Source: Fuerstiella sp. (lineage in GTDB: Bacteria > Planctomycetota > Planctomycetia > Planctomycetales > Planctomycetaceae). From it: a stretch of DNA of 55,028 nt. The notes beneath the pieces are model-generated. The model had not been told where the DNA came from. It saw only the letters and a program-made list of their open reading frames with translations, and did no database searches. Positions 37,170 to 47,066 of this stretch are shown piece by piece. The translations under genes and the position numbers were made by a program. Position 1 is the stretch's first letter, and each line of letters begins with the position of its first letter. Where the stretch lies: the NCBI GenBank assembly GCA_022447185.1, contig JAKVAY010000008.1, positions 1 through 55,028 on the forward strand. Reading direction: 5' to 3'.

Positions 37170-38813
37170 TTAAAACAGTTCAAACAGATTCGTCAGACTG
37201 CCGGACAGCTTCACGATGAATCGTGCCGCGTCAGCGCCGTTGACTGCCCGATGATCATAAGACATAGATAATGGAAGCATGACACGTTCAACAACCTTGC
37301 CGTCTTCAAGCTTCAGATGCTTTTGACTTCTGGACAGGCCAAGGATGGCAACTTCGGGATGGTTTACGATGGGTGTAAAACACGTACCGCCGATGCCGCC
37401 CAGGTTTGTGATCGTAAATGAAGCGCCTCGCATTTCAGCTGATTTGAGTTTTCTTTCACGTGCACGTTCTGCCAGGTCCGCCAACTCGGCGGCGACCTGA
37501 AGTACGTTCTTTTGATCGCAGTTTCGAATAACCGGGACAACCAGTCCTTTGGGCGTGTCAACGGCAACACCGATATGATAGTAGCGTTTGAGTACCCATT
37601 CTCCCGTTTCCATGTCCAGACTGGAATTGAAGTGCGGGAAGGCTCTCAGAGCTCCAACGACCGCCTTGATCGTGATCGCTGTCATCGTGATCTTTGGCGA
37701 CTGTGGATTTGACTGTACGTAACGTTTGCGAGCAATTTCAAGCTCTGTGATGTCGGCCAGATCATGTTGAGTCACGTGCGGAATTGTCAGCCATGAGGCA
37801 TGGAGATTACTCGCAGCCGAACGATAGATTTTGTTGAGTGGTTCGCGTTCGACAGGTCCGAACTGGCTGAAGTCCGGTAACGCAGCCGCCTGAATCATTC
37901 CAGGACTCAGTGACGTGGCTCCCGCTGCCGGTTCCGTCAGTTTGGCTCGAACAAATCCCTCCACATCTTCGATCGTGATGCGGCCCCCACGAGCTGTTCC
38001 GGTGACCTGCGCAAGATCGACGCCCAGTTTCCGGGCAAGTCGGCGAGTGGCGGGGCCCGCCGGCGGAGGTGGTTGTCCATCGTTCACCGGTACCGAAGAT
38101 TTTGGTGACATTTCTGATTTCGGTGCTTCGGGAACATCATCCGACGGTGGTGGTTCAGTTGCCTCAGGTGGAGCTGGTCCAGCGGAAACTTTGGAATCCG
38201 CAGTGCCGCTCGCGATGGTTTCGATCGTTATGAGCGGTGCGCCAACTTCGACATTATCACCACTGGCAACATGCACGGCAGTGATCGTTCCGGGATGAGG
38301 GCATTCGATTTCCGCGACAGCCTTGTCTGTTTCCACCTCGCAGATGATGGTTCCTGATTTGATGATATCTCCCGTTGACACCATGACCTCAGCGATATCA
38401 ACAGCAGTGACCCCTTCAGAGACTTCCTGCAGAGAAAATTCAAGTTCGGCAGGTGTTCCGGTATCTGCAGGAGCTTTCGGCGAAGTCTCAGCAGTGTCCT
38501 GCGCGGGCACTGAACCTTCGGAGGCAGCTTGCGGCGCGGCAGAAGGAGCAGGTGTTTCTACATTTGTGGCCCCTGATTCTTCAATAACAAGCAGTGGGGC
38601 ATCGATCGCGACAGAATCACCCGCAGTGATCAGAATTTCTTTCACTGTACCGGCATAAGGGCACTCGATATCGGTAGCGGCCTTATCCGTCTCGACTTCA
38701 CAAATGATGGTTCCCGCTTCAATGACGTCTCCCGGCGCAACTGTAATTTCCGCGATATCGACCGATTCGACACCTTCAGAGACTTCGGGCAGTTTGAATA
38801 CAATCGTCATCAT
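37170..38813 (-). CDS. aceF: Dihydrolipoamide acetyltransferase (pyruvate dehydrogenase E2)
   Basis: A 547-residue core of the pyruvate dehydrogenase complex. Two lipoyl domains: lipoyl-lysines at Lys44 and Lys164, both in CEVETDKA. A Pro/Ser/Glu-rich linker follows, then the peripheral subunit-binding domain at about residues 254-290 (PATRRLARKLGVD, GRITIEDVEGF) and the catalytic domain with SYDHRAVNGADAARF. The usual DHRxxDG here is DHRAVNG, so the catalytic Asp is Asn525; the His at 521 is kept. This Asn form is known in some active E2 proteins. Starts at tandem ATGs at 38813 and 38810, 54 bases past aceE. Confidence 0.95.
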   Translation of the reverse strand: MMTIVFKLPEVSEGVESVDIAEITVAPGDVIEAGTIICEVETDKAATDIECPYAGTVKEILITAGDSVAIDAPLLVIEESGATNVETPAPSAAPQAASEGSVPAQDTAETSPKAPADTGTPAELEFSLQEVSEGVTAVDIAEVMVSTGDIIKSGTIICEVETDKAVAEIECPHPGTITAVHVASGDNVEVGAPLITIETIASGTADSKVSAGPAPPEATEPPPSDDVPEAPKSEMSPKSSVPVNDGQPPPPAGPATRRLARKLGVDLAQVTGTARGGRITIEDVEGFVRAKLTEPAAGATSLSPGMIQAAALPDFSQFGPVEREPLNKIYRSAASNLHASWLTIPHVTQHDLADITELEIARKRYVQSNPQSPKITMTAITIKAVVGALRAFPHFNSSLDMETGEWVLKRYYHIGVAVDTPKGLVVPVIRNCDQKNVLQVAAELADLAERARERKLKSAEMRGASFTITNLGGIGGTCFTPIVNHPEVAILGLSRSQKHLKLEDGKVVERVMLPLSMSYDHRAVNGADAARFIVKLSGSLTNLFELF

Positions 38814-38867
38814 TTAGCTCAGCGGGAAGTTGAGATCTGTAATTTCATACCGGGATGTCAAATCAGC

Positions 38868-41588
38868 CTATGCGTTGATGGGAAAAATCGCATCCGGATC
38901 AAGATCCAGCTGTCGGATCGCCTGCTGGAGCTGTTCCACTCCGATTGTGCCCATCCGGGCAAGCCCCTGGAGCGCGGCATATGCAGTCGATTCTGCATCG
39001 ATGCGGAAGTGACGACGTAACTCGTCGCGGGTTTCACTGCGGCCAAATCCGTCTGTCCCCAGAACAATGTATTGTCCGGGTATCCATTCGCGAATCTGAT
39101 CAGCAACGAGCCGTACGTTGTCACTTGTCGATACAAACGGTCCGCTGATGCCGTCAAAGGCCGATTCCAGATAACTGACTCGACGGGTCTCAGCGGGGTG
39201 CAGATCATTCCAGTGTCGACATTCCATTGCCTGCCGACGCAGTTCGCTGTAGCTCGTGACGCTCCAGACATCTGAGCCGATTCCAAATTGATCCGCCAGA
39301 ATCTGCTGTGCTCTGATGGCACTCCGAAGAATCGGACCGCTGCCAAGCAGTTGAGGTCTGTGCTGTTGTCCATCGGCGCTGTCAGTACTGCAGTAACGGT
39401 ACATTCCGTTGATGATGCCGTTTGTGAGATCGTTAATCTCCGGCATCTTTGGCTGAGCGTACGCTTCGTTGTATACACTCAAATAATAGAAAATTTCTTC
39501 ACCTTCACCATACATCCGACGCAGACCTTCCTGCACGATGACTGCCAGTTCGTAGCCCCAGGCCGGGTCGTAGGCCCGCAGTGTGGGGACCGTGGTGGCC
39601 ATTAACTGACTGTGCCCGTCCTCGTGCTGCAATCCTTCTCCATTGAGAGTCGTGCGACCCGAGGTGCCTCCGCACAGGAAGCCCTTACAGCGGGAATCCG
39701 CTGCGCACCAGATCAAATCTCCGACTCGCTGGAAGCCAAACATTGAGTAGTACACGTAGAACGGAATCATGTTTCTCCCAAGATCCGCATGTGCTGATCC
39801 GGCGGCAATGAATGATCCCATGGCACCGGCTTCATTGATGCCCTCTTCCAGCAACTGACCATCCCGGGATTCCTTGTAGAACATGGCGGAGATCGAGATC
39901 TTGTCGACCGGTTCGTACAGCTGGCCTTTGCTGGAGTAGATCCCGATCATTTTGAAGAGACCCTCCATTCCGAATGTCCGAGCCTCATCAGGAATGATGG
40001 GTACGATTCGATCTTTCACACCTTTGTGACGAACCAGACCCCGTATAATTGCACCGAGCGTTCCGGTCGTGGAACCTTCATCACCGGAACTGCCCGGCAG
40101 GAGGCCTTTCGCCTGAAACACTTTGTCATCGAGTGCCGGCACTTCGAGTCGTTCCTCAGTAGGATTTCGCTCCGGCACGAAACCGCCGAGAGTTTGGCGT
40201 TGTTTTCGAAGATAAACCATTTCCGGACTGTCGTCCGCCGGTTTGTAAAAGGGCACGTTGTCGACATCGTCGTCGCTGATCGGAATGGAGAATCTTGTTC
40301 GGAAATTACGAAGTTCCTGTTCATTAATTTCCTTTTGATTGTGCGCCACATTGCGCCCTTCACCCGCCTCCCCAAGTCCGTAGCCTTTGACCGTTTTTGC
40401 CAGTATGACCGTGGGTGCCCCCTTGTGGTTCACGGCTGCCTGGTATGCTGCGTAGACTTTCTCCGGATCGTGTCCGCCACGACGAATCTTCTGCATCACT
40501 TCGTCATTGAGATGGTCGACCATCTTCAGGACGTCCGGATCTGCACCAAAGAAATGGCTACGAATGTATTCACCGGATGACACGGTGTACTTCTGGTACT
40601 CGCCATCAACGACTTCTCCCATACGTTTGACGAGTTTTCCGTCGACGTCGGCGTCCAGCAGTGGATCCCAGTCACCTCCCCAGATGACTTTAATCACATT
40701 CCATCCGGCACCCCGGAACGCAGCCTCCAGTTCCTGGATGATTTTTCCGTTGCCGCGAACCGGCCCGTCAAGCCGCTGCAGGTTACAGTTGATGACCCAC
40801 GTGAGGTTGTCCAGCTTTTCGCGTGATGCAAGTGTGAGTGCACCCAGTGATTCGGGCTCATCGCATTCTCCGTCGCCCAGGAATGCCCACACACGTGACA
40901 TTGATGTATCCATCTGTCCCCGATGTTCCATGTATCGCAGGAACCTTGCCTGGTAGATCGAACAGATTGGGCCGAGTCCCATCGATACTGTCGGGAATTG
41001 CCAGAAATTGGGCATAAGCCACGGGTGTGGGTAACTGGACAGGCCTTCGCCGGCAGGCAGCTCTCTGCGAAAGTGTTCCAGGTGCGATTCATTGATACGT
41101 CCTTCCAGAAATGCGCGAGCATACATGCCTGGAGAAGCGTGTCCCTGAAAGTAGACCATGTCACCGGGGTGTTTGTCTGTCTTCCCGCGGAAGAAATGAT
41201 TCTGAGCGACTTCGTATAACGTTGCGGAGGATGCAAACGTTGAAATGTGTCCTCCGATTCCGTGGAAATGTTTATTGGCTCGATGGACCATTGCCATCGC
41301 ATTCCATCGCACAATGCTCTTGATGCGACGTTCAATTTCCAGATCGCCAGGAAAACGCGGCTGCTCCGAGTGATGAATCGTGTTGATATACGGTGTATTT
41401 GCACTAAACGGGAGCTTGACTCCCTGCTGGTAAGCTCGTTCCTGGAGCTGGATCAGCAACTCTTCCAGTTTATTGGATCCGTATCGATGCAGGATATCAT
41501 CCAGTGAGTCGAACCATTCCTGCATTTCATCCGGATCAATTCCTGATTTGGCATCAGGACTGGTGTCAACGACTGTCTGATTGACCAT
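38868..41588 (-). CDS. aceE: Pyruvate dehydrogenase E1 component, homodimeric type
   Basis: A 906-residue thiamine-diphosphate enzyme that decarboxylates pyruvate and acetylates the lipoyl groups of E2. The ThDP motif reads GDGECDEPESLGAL to NCNLQRLDGPVRGN; other markers are FPGDLEIERRIKSIVRWNAMAM, HISTFASSATLYEVAQNHFFRG, TVKGYGLGEAGEGRN, and the C-terminal GTDGFGRSETRDELRRHFRID. Length and motif set match the AceE type, not the two-subunit form. The ATG at 41588 is preferred; TTG at 41591 is one codon upstream. Operon aceE-aceF-lpdA on the minus strand. Confidence 0.96.
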   Translation of the reverse strand: MVNQTVVDTSPDAKSGIDPDEMQEWFDSLDDILHRYGSNKLEELLIQLQERAYQQGVKLPFSANTPYINTIHHSEQPRFPGDLEIERRIKSIVRWNAMAMVHRANKHFHGIGGHISTFASSATLYEVAQNHFFRGKTDKHPGDMVYFQGHASPGMYARAFLEGRINESHLEHFRRELPAGEGLSSYPHPWLMPNFWQFPTVSMGLGPICSIYQARFLRYMEHRGQMDTSMSRVWAFLGDGECDEPESLGALTLASREKLDNLTWVINCNLQRLDGPVRGNGKIIQELEAAFRGAGWNVIKVIWGGDWDPLLDADVDGKLVKRMGEVVDGEYQKYTVSSGEYIRSHFFGADPDVLKMVDHLNDEVMQKIRRGGHDPEKVYAAYQAAVNHKGAPTVILAKTVKGYGLGEAGEGRNVAHNQKEINEQELRNFRTRFSIPISDDDVDNVPFYKPADDSPEMVYLRKQRQTLGGFVPERNPTEERLEVPALDDKVFQAKGLLPGSSGDEGSTTGTLGAIIRGLVRHKGVKDRIVPIIPDEARTFGMEGLFKMIGIYSSKGQLYEPVDKISISAMFYKESRDGQLLEEGINEAGAMGSFIAAGSAHADLGRNMIPFYVYYSMFGFQRVGDLIWCAADSRCKGFLCGGTSGRTTLNGEGLQHEDGHSQLMATTVPTLRAYDPAWGYELAVIVQEGLRRMYGEGEEIFYYLSVYNEAYAQPKMPEINDLTNGIINGMYRYCSTDSADGQQHRPQLLGSGPILRSAIRAQQILADQFGIGSDVWSVTSYSELRRQAMECRHWNDLHPAETRRVSYLESAFDGISGPFVSTSDNVRLVADQIREWIPGQYIVLGTDGFGRSETRDELRRHFRIDAESTAYAALQGLARMGTIGVEQLQQAIRQLDLDPDAIFPINA

Positions 41589-42232
41589 CAATTGTCACTT
41601 CCGTGGCCCAGGCGTTCAAAAGTAGCCTGAGTTGAATGGGGTCATGCAGGCTCAATCGGACCCTGCGGGATATTCTGGGAACAGGCACGCGTAACCGTGC
41701 GTCTTGCGGACGTCAGAGATCTGTCGTGGCACACCCTGTGAATTGTAGATGGAATCGTGCAACACGACAAATCGGCGCCATCCGGATTGATTGCTCCTGG
41801 AACGGTCGCCTTCGGATAAATCCCGACCGGGTGCCCGATTGTTGTGATCATCTGTTATTCCCGCAGGACGCTCGGATTCTCAGAAATTGACATACCAGCA
41901 GGATAGTGAGCATGCTGGCTCGTGATTATTACTTAGGAAATACGGTCATTGACCGGTTTTGCCAGCCCGACGTTTTTTGTGAGCAGCTTGTGCGAAAATG
42001 GTGCTGAAGCGAAACTCGTTCTGGTCCCGGAGTTTGCAGACCGCGAAGGACGTGGAGCATCGTATCTGACTCTCCGCAACCGGGAAATCCAGGTTCAGAT
42101 CCGGAACTGGTCAATCCTGCTGACCGCGATTGGCTCTGCGTCTACAACGACAGGGAACTTGGTCACCAAAGTATGGCGGTTTCTGTTCCCGAGGATGACG
42201 GATTAGCCGTTTTTGACAGCCTGGGTGACAAC
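41589..42232. other. Gap between aceE and the sialidase-like gene
   Basis: About 640 bases between the start of aceE and the end of the sialidase-like gene. It contains the interrupted reading frame at 41912-42257 described separately. TTGACA at 41888-41893 lies just upstream but has no fitting -10. Nothing else was recognised. Confidence 0.35.
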
Positions 42233-42257
42233 CTAATTCGCTCTCACGGGCAGTAAC
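41912..42257 (+). pseudogene. Possible interrupted small reading frame
   Basis: An ATG at 41912 (AGGA nine bases upstream) opens a 31-codon frame ending at a TGA (42005-42007). The same frame then runs on without stop for about 83 codons, with a protein-like stretch NPADRDWLCVYNDRELGHQS and MAVSVPEDDGLAVFDSLGDN, ending at 42257. No family was recognised. It may be a decayed gene with a nonsense TGA, like the gamma-glutamyltransferase remnant, or a chance open frame. It overlaps the sialidase-like gene end by 25 bases on the opposite strand. Confidence 0.2.
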
Positions 42258-43444
42258 TCGATGCCGTTTCGCTTCGAATTCAGACGGAAGCGCACAAGAT
42301 ACACTCGATTGGGTGCCCTACCACTTGCACAGTACGGCAGGAGAATTGATTCGTCTGTCTCATCCAGGATCCACGAGCCAGGGTATCCGTAGCACGACGT
42401 ATCCAGTGGAATGTCGTCGGACCAGGTTTTCCCGTGATCGCGACTGATCCACGCTCGAAGGTTTCCACACGTAGCGACTGCCAAAACCGTACCGTCGTTG
42501 AGGACGATCAGTTGTGGAGCCTTGAATTTGGGCCTGCCGTCCGGGACGACGCGTGTTCCGGATTTGGTCCATGTCACGCCCTGATCGGATGAATGAAATA
42601 CGGCTCCGTCGGGTCGCGTCACCAGAATCAGCCGTCCGTCCTTCAATTCTGCGATTGCCGGTTCATCCACATTCTGTTCGGCACGGTTCAGCCGTGAAAT
42701 GACACTCCATGTTCTTCCCGAGTCGTTTGATCGACGGATTGCTCCTCGCAGATACTTCTCTCCGACGACCTGATAGTATGTTGCCCACAGGATGGATCCA
42801 TCCTTCAGCTGAATCGGACGCCCACCGTGAGCTCGTTCATAGAAATCACCAGGACTGTCCATCCAGATCGGTTCCGACCATGTCTGGCCGCTGTCGGTCG
42901 AACGTAAAACGAATTGCTTGGTATTGAGCCCGTCAATGTCGTGTTTAAAGGCGGGTGGGGCTTTTCGGTATCCATACCATGATGCCTGAACGGTGCCGAA
43001 ACAGAGTACGATTCCGTCGGGACACGTAAAGATGGCATGCGCGCCGTCATCCAGACGGTGGTCGAGAATCGTGGTCGGTTTTGACCAGGTCCTGCCACCG
43101 TCGATTGACCGACAGGCCATTGTACGCCCGCCACGTGGAGCCTTGAAGTCGAGTGGCCATCCGTCAGACAGCCAGTCTTTTCTCAAAGCAGGCTCAATCA
43201 TTCGCGGTTCAGCGAACGAGACATGCCAGTAGCCTGCCGAATGTACAAGCAGCAGGTCACCATTTGGCATACGCTCAACTCCACCGGGCCAGCCGATGAA
43301 ATCTCCCGCCCCGGGAAACGGATCCGGGCGATTGTGATCTGAACCGGTAACGCAAATTCTCGCGTGCCTGATATCGTCGAATGTCTCTCCTGTGGCGAAC
43401 GGAGAAAGAAGAGTTGCCAGGAAAAATATGCAGACGGATCTCAC
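42233..43444 (-). CDS. Secreted Asp-box (sialidase-fold) protein
   Basis: A 403-residue exported protein with signal peptide (SVCIFFLATLLSPFATG) starting at a GTG at 43444. Five Asp-box motifs of the SxDxGxTW type mark a six-bladed beta-propeller: SIDGGRTW, STDSGQTW, SNDSGRTW, SSDQGVTW and SRDHGKTW. Sialidases and related glycosidases use this fold, and planctomycetes carry many members often paired with sulfatases. The catalytic arginine triad of true sialidases cannot be confirmed; the WPGGVERMPNGDLLLVHSAG opening fits the BNR-repeat exo-alpha-sialidase group. Substrate unknown. It converges with the interrupted frame on the plus strand. Confidence 0.85.
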   Translation of the reverse strand: MRSVCIFFLATLLSPFATGETFDDIRHARICVTGSDHNRPDPFPGAGDFIGWPGGVERMPNGDLLLVHSAGYWHVSFAEPRMIEPALRKDWLSDGWPLDFKAPRGGRTMACRSIDGGRTWSKPTTILDHRLDDGAHAIFTCPDGIVLCFGTVQASWYGYRKAPPAFKHDIDGLNTKQFVLRSTDSGQTWSEPIWMDSPGDFYERAHGGRPIQLKDGSILWATYYQVVGEKYLRGAIRRSNDSGRTWSVISRLNRAEQNVDEPAIAELKDGRLILVTRPDGAVFHSSDQGVTWTKSGTRVVPDGRPKFKAPQLIVLNDGTVLAVATCGNLRAWISRDHGKTWSDDIPLDTSCYGYPGSWILDETDESILLPYCASGRAPNRVYLVRFRLNSKRNGIELLPVRAN

Positions 43445-43724
43445 CGGCCCAAATCTCAGAGGGTCATGCGTATTGTATTGTAATCTGCCGTGCCGATTCT
43501 CGAACTGTCACCCAATGAACGCATCACATTCATCGGATGATCTTCAAATCAAAGCGACAATCCGACCGGGTATTAAAACTGAACCGATGCAAAGAGCAAA
43601 CAACTGTATGAACATTCCGCACTCGTATGGACTGTCCGGAATCAGATGAACTCCTGGGAATCGACCATCCTGATCAGTAAGCTTGTTGTTTGGGTTAGTG
43701 TATCATTAAAGAAATGTCCGGAAA

Positions 43725-45125
43725 ATGAAACGACGACTCGCGTTTGTTGTCCTCAGCCTGCTGTGCGGTGTCAGCCCGGCTCAGGGGCCTGGCTGGAAGG
43801 CAGGAGTGGCGAAGACGATTATCACACCTGCGAAGCCGATGTGGATGGCAGGCTACGGCGGTCGTGATCGGCCCGCCGAAGGAACACTTCACGAATTGTG
43901 GATTCGTGTTTTGGCCCTGCAGGATGCCGATGGTCACGTTGGCATCGTCCTTTGCAGCGATACTCTTGGGATCTCGAAGTCGATTTACAACAACACGTGC
44001 GAGTCACTTAAGAACCAGTTCGGTCTGAATCCCGACCAGATCATGCTCCACTGTTCGCATACACACACCGGTCCGGTACTCCGTGACGCACTGTATGACG
44101 TGTATCCCCTGGACGACGAACAATTGTGCATGATTGAAGAGTATTCAGAACAGCTTGAAGAAAGGATTGTCGCCACTGTTGCAGAGGCGATCGCAAAATT
44201 GGCACCAGCGAAGATTTCGGGCGGTCAGGGATATGCGACGTTTGCAGTAAATCGTCGTAACAATTCGGAACGCGAAGTTCTGAAACTTCGCCGTGCAGCC
44301 GCGCTCAAAGGACCTGCTGATCACTCAGTTTCGGTATTGGCCGTACGGTCCACCACAGATGAATTGATTGCCGTCGTGTTCGGATACGCGTGTCACAACA
44401 CGAATCTGAGTTTCTATCAGTGGTCCGGTGACTACGCGGGATTTGCACAGTACGCTCTGGAAGACGTGCATCCGAATGCTGTTGCTATGTTTTATATGGG
44501 TTGTGGGGCTGATCAGAATCCGTTGCCCAGACGGACTGTTGAGCTGGCTCACGGGTACGGGCTCCGGCTGGCTGAAGCGGTGGAACGGGTCCTCGCGGGA
44601 CCGATGCGGAAGCTGGAACCAGATCTTCAGACTCACCTTGAGTTGGTGACGCTGAATCTTGGCATAGAACCCACTCGTGACGAACTAACGACACTGGCTG
44701 CCGCCGGCAAATCCCTGCGGAACCGGTGGGCTGCTCGTCTGCTGAAGGATGTGGAAAGTGGTATTCCGCTGGAACGGACGTATCCGTGTCCTGTGCAGGT
44801 ATGGCAGCTGGGCCGGAAACAACTGTGGATTGCAATTGGTGGAGAAGTCGTGGTCGATTATGCCCTTGGGTTTAAGCAGCTGTACGGTGATGAAATATGG
44901 GTTGCCGGCTACTGTAACGATGTGATGGCCTACATACCCTCGCTCAGAGTGCTGGACGAAGACAAACCGCCACGAAGCGGTTATGAAGGAAATACATCGA
45001 TGATGGTCTACGGCCGCGCTGCGGAACGCTGGGCAGATGACATTGAGGAATCGATTTCAGAAAGCGTAGATCGAATGGTGAAACGTTTGAATGGGGCGCA
45101 GGCAGGGTCTGAGATTCCGGAGTGA
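43725..45125 (+). CDS. Secreted neutral/alkaline ceramidase-like protein
   Basis: A 466-residue exported protein (signal MKRRLAFVVLSLLCGVSPAQG). It matches the N-terminal zinc-hydrolase domain of neutral ceramidases: KAGVAKTIITPAKPMWMAGYGGR, VGIVLCSDTLGIS, the zinc-binding HCSHTHTGP, and the FGYACHNTNLSFYQWSGDYAG block. It lacks the C-terminal immunoglobulin-like domain of full ceramidases (about 700 residues). Many planctomycete paralogues have this short form and their substrates, possibly other amides or esters, are unknown. Start at the ATG at 43725 with GGAAA just upstream. The DUF1501 gene follows on the same strand after about 525 bases. Confidence 0.85.
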   Translation: MKRRLAFVVLSLLCGVSPAQGPGWKAGVAKTIITPAKPMWMAGYGGRDRPAEGTLHELWIRVLALQDADGHVGIVLCSDTLGISKSIYNNTCESLKNQFGLNPDQIMLHCSHTHTGPVLRDALYDVYPLDDEQLCMIEEYSEQLEERIVATVAEAIAKLAPAKISGGQGYATFAVNRRNNSEREVLKLRRAAALKGPADHSVSVLAVRSTTDELIAVVFGYACHNTNLSFYQWSGDYAGFAQYALEDVHPNAVAMFYMGCGADQNPLPRRTVELAHGYGLRLAEAVERVLAGPMRKLEPDLQTHLELVTLNLGIEPTRDELTTLAAAGKSLRNRWAARLLKDVESGIPLERTYPCPVQVWQLGRKQLWIAIGGEVVVDYALGFKQLYGDEIWVAGYCNDVMAYIPSLRVLDEDKPPRSGYEGNTSMMVYGRAAERWADDIEESISESVDRMVKRLNGAQAGSEIPE

Positions 45126-45651
45126 AGATCGTTCGACAGTCTGCATTCCCTGCCGGACGATCGCTGGGCGGTTATCTACCCACGCTCACCAATTGCTGTT
45201 TGATCAGTGTTTCCAAGATTTGTGCCATCCGGATCATCAGTTTCACACCGACAAGGCGGCCGGACTGATCCGTCCAAGTCGGTTCTTCCCGGATTCGTGG
45301 GTTTGCTCGGGGCATCTCAGATTAAACTTGAAATGATTGCAGGTATTTGGAACGAGCCACGTTGTGTTGAAGTTCTTGTGTACTTAAGTGAAGTGAACAC
45401 TGCAGCACCGACGACGCAGCAGAGATACAACACTCCGAATCGAATGCTTTTGCCAAGACCTGCACAAATTAGGTCACGGGACGGATAAGTATGCGCAGCT
45501 TATTACAGCAAATGTTCAGACGTTACAGCGATTTGGCGACAGGCCTGCAAGTCGGGTGAACTCACACGTTTCTGTTGTACGTTTGCCGCCCATCGAGGAG
45601 AATTGACAACTGCAATGACCTGCGATGTTATCGCACTCAAGGGAATTTCAT
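45126..45651. other. Gap upstream of the DUF1501 gene
   Basis: About 525 bases. GAGGAG at 45596-45601 is a strong ribosome-site-like motif that precedes ATG 45615 of a 26-codon frame (MTCDVIALKGIS) overlapping the DUF1501 start in another frame, so a short leader peptide is possible. AAGGGA at 45640-45645 lies six bases before the DUF1501 ATG. No promoter or RNA gene was recognised. Confidence 0.35.
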
Positions 45652-47016
45652 ATGGATCAACCAGGGTGTCGTGGACCCGTGAAACGGCGTGAATTTATGC
45701 GAGTTGGAACGCTTGCACTTGGCGGAATCACGTTGCCAACTCTGTTACAACTTCGGGCTGGTGCAGGCACCCTTACTTGTGACACCTCAGTGATCCTGTT
45801 TTGGATGTGGGGTGGTCCCAGTCAGCTGGAAACATGGGATATGAAACCGGATGCTCCCAGTGAGTATCGAGGGCCACTGCATCCGATTTCCACCAATGTA
45901 TCCGGGATCGATATTTGCGAATACATGCCGCTGCAGTCAGAAATTGCTGACAAATTCTCAATCATTCGTTCGCTGCATCACGAAATGTCGGCTCACAACG
46001 ACGGCAGTATTGAGATGCTGACCGGTAAGACTCCCGTGGTTCCGGACCCGACGTCTCAGGCCCGGTCGCAGCATCCTGATTTTGGCATGATTGCCAGTCG
46101 ACTTCGTCGGGCACGCCCTGATGGAATGCCACACTATGTTGGTGTGCAAAAGGCGCCGTTTATGACCAATCCCGGATATCTGGGTGTCAGTCACCGGGCT
46201 TTTGAAACAGGTGATCCGTCCCGACCGAATTTCGCCCCTCCCAATCTGACGCTTGCTGCCGGCGTGAATAACGAGCGTCTCAGTGATCGCCGGAGTCTTT
46301 TACAGCAATTCGATCATTTTCGAGCAGCCCGTGATCAGGCCGGGCACGGAACAGACCGATTTCGAGACGCGGCTTTCAGTATTTTGACGAGTCCCCGGGT
46401 GGCCGACGCTTTTGATTTGAGTCAAGAGTCTCCGAAAGTTCGGGAACGCTACGGACATCATCGCTGGGGCCAAAGCTGTCTGCTGGCCAGGCGGCTTGCT
46501 GAGTCCGGAGCGGCCGTGATTAACATCGACGCGACGGCCCCCAATAATACCACAAAGCATTTCAGCTGGGATGATCACGCCGGAGCGTTTCATCTGGATT
46601 ATGCTCAGCGCGAACGACTGCCGCAGATGGATCAGGCACTTACGGCGTTAATCAACGATCTGTTCAGCCGCGGACTGCACCGGAATGTGATGGTCATTGC
46701 CTGCGGTGAATTTGGTCGAACTCCCCGAGTCACTCATGCGGCCAAAAATTTCTCAAATCAAATCGGACTGGGACGAGATCACTGGCCGAATGCGTTCAGT
46801 GCACTGATTTCCGGTGGTGGATTGCGGATGGGACAGGTTGTTGGTCAGACCAGTTCCAAATCCGAATATCCCATGCATGATCCGGTGACGCCCCAGGATC
46901 TGCTGGCGACTGTGTACCGACACCTCGGAATCGACTGTGGGCACGAGTTCACAGATTTATCGGGTCGCCCGGTTCCGGTGCTTTCCGGAGGCTCACCGAT
47001 CTCTCAGTTGTTGTGA
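45652..47016 (+). CDS. Tat-exported DUF1501 protein
   Basis: A 454-residue DUF1501 protein exported by the twin-arginine route: KRREFMRVGTLALGGITLP is the Tat motif. Family blocks include CDTSVILFWMWGGPSQLETWDMKP, DICEYMPLQSEIADKFSIIRSLHHEM, GKTPVVPDPTSQARS and the closing ALISGGGLRMGQVVGQTS and HDPVTPQDLLATVYRHLGID. DUF1501 proteins have an alkaline-phosphatase-like (sulfatase superfamily) fold and are normally paired with a DUF1549/DUF1553 secreted protein; here no such partner is adjacent, which is unusual. The ATG at 45652 suits the Tat signal; an earlier ATG at 45625 adds nine residues. Confidence 0.9.
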   Translation: MDQPGCRGPVKRREFMRVGTLALGGITLPTLLQLRAGAGTLTCDTSVILFWMWGGPSQLETWDMKPDAPSEYRGPLHPISTNVSGIDICEYMPLQSEIADKFSIIRSLHHEMSAHNDGSIEMLTGKTPVVPDPTSQARSQHPDFGMIASRLRRARPDGMPHYVGVQKAPFMTNPGYLGVSHRAFETGDPSRPNFAPPNLTLAAGVNNERLSDRRSLLQQFDHFRAARDQAGHGTDRFRDAAFSILTSPRVADAFDLSQESPKVRERYGHHRWGQSCLLARRLAESGAAVINIDATAPNNTTKHFSWDDHAGAFHLDYAQRERLPQMDQALTALINDLFSRGLHRNVMVIACGEFGRTPRVTHAAKNFSNQIGLGRDHWPNAFSALISGGGLRMGQVVGQTSSKSEYPMHDPVTPQDLLATVYRHLGIDCGHEFTDLSGRPVPVLSGGSPISQLL

Positions 47017-47066
47017 TCGATTCCGTCGACGAGAACGATTGAGACCGAACGGTTCTGCAGAGTCGT

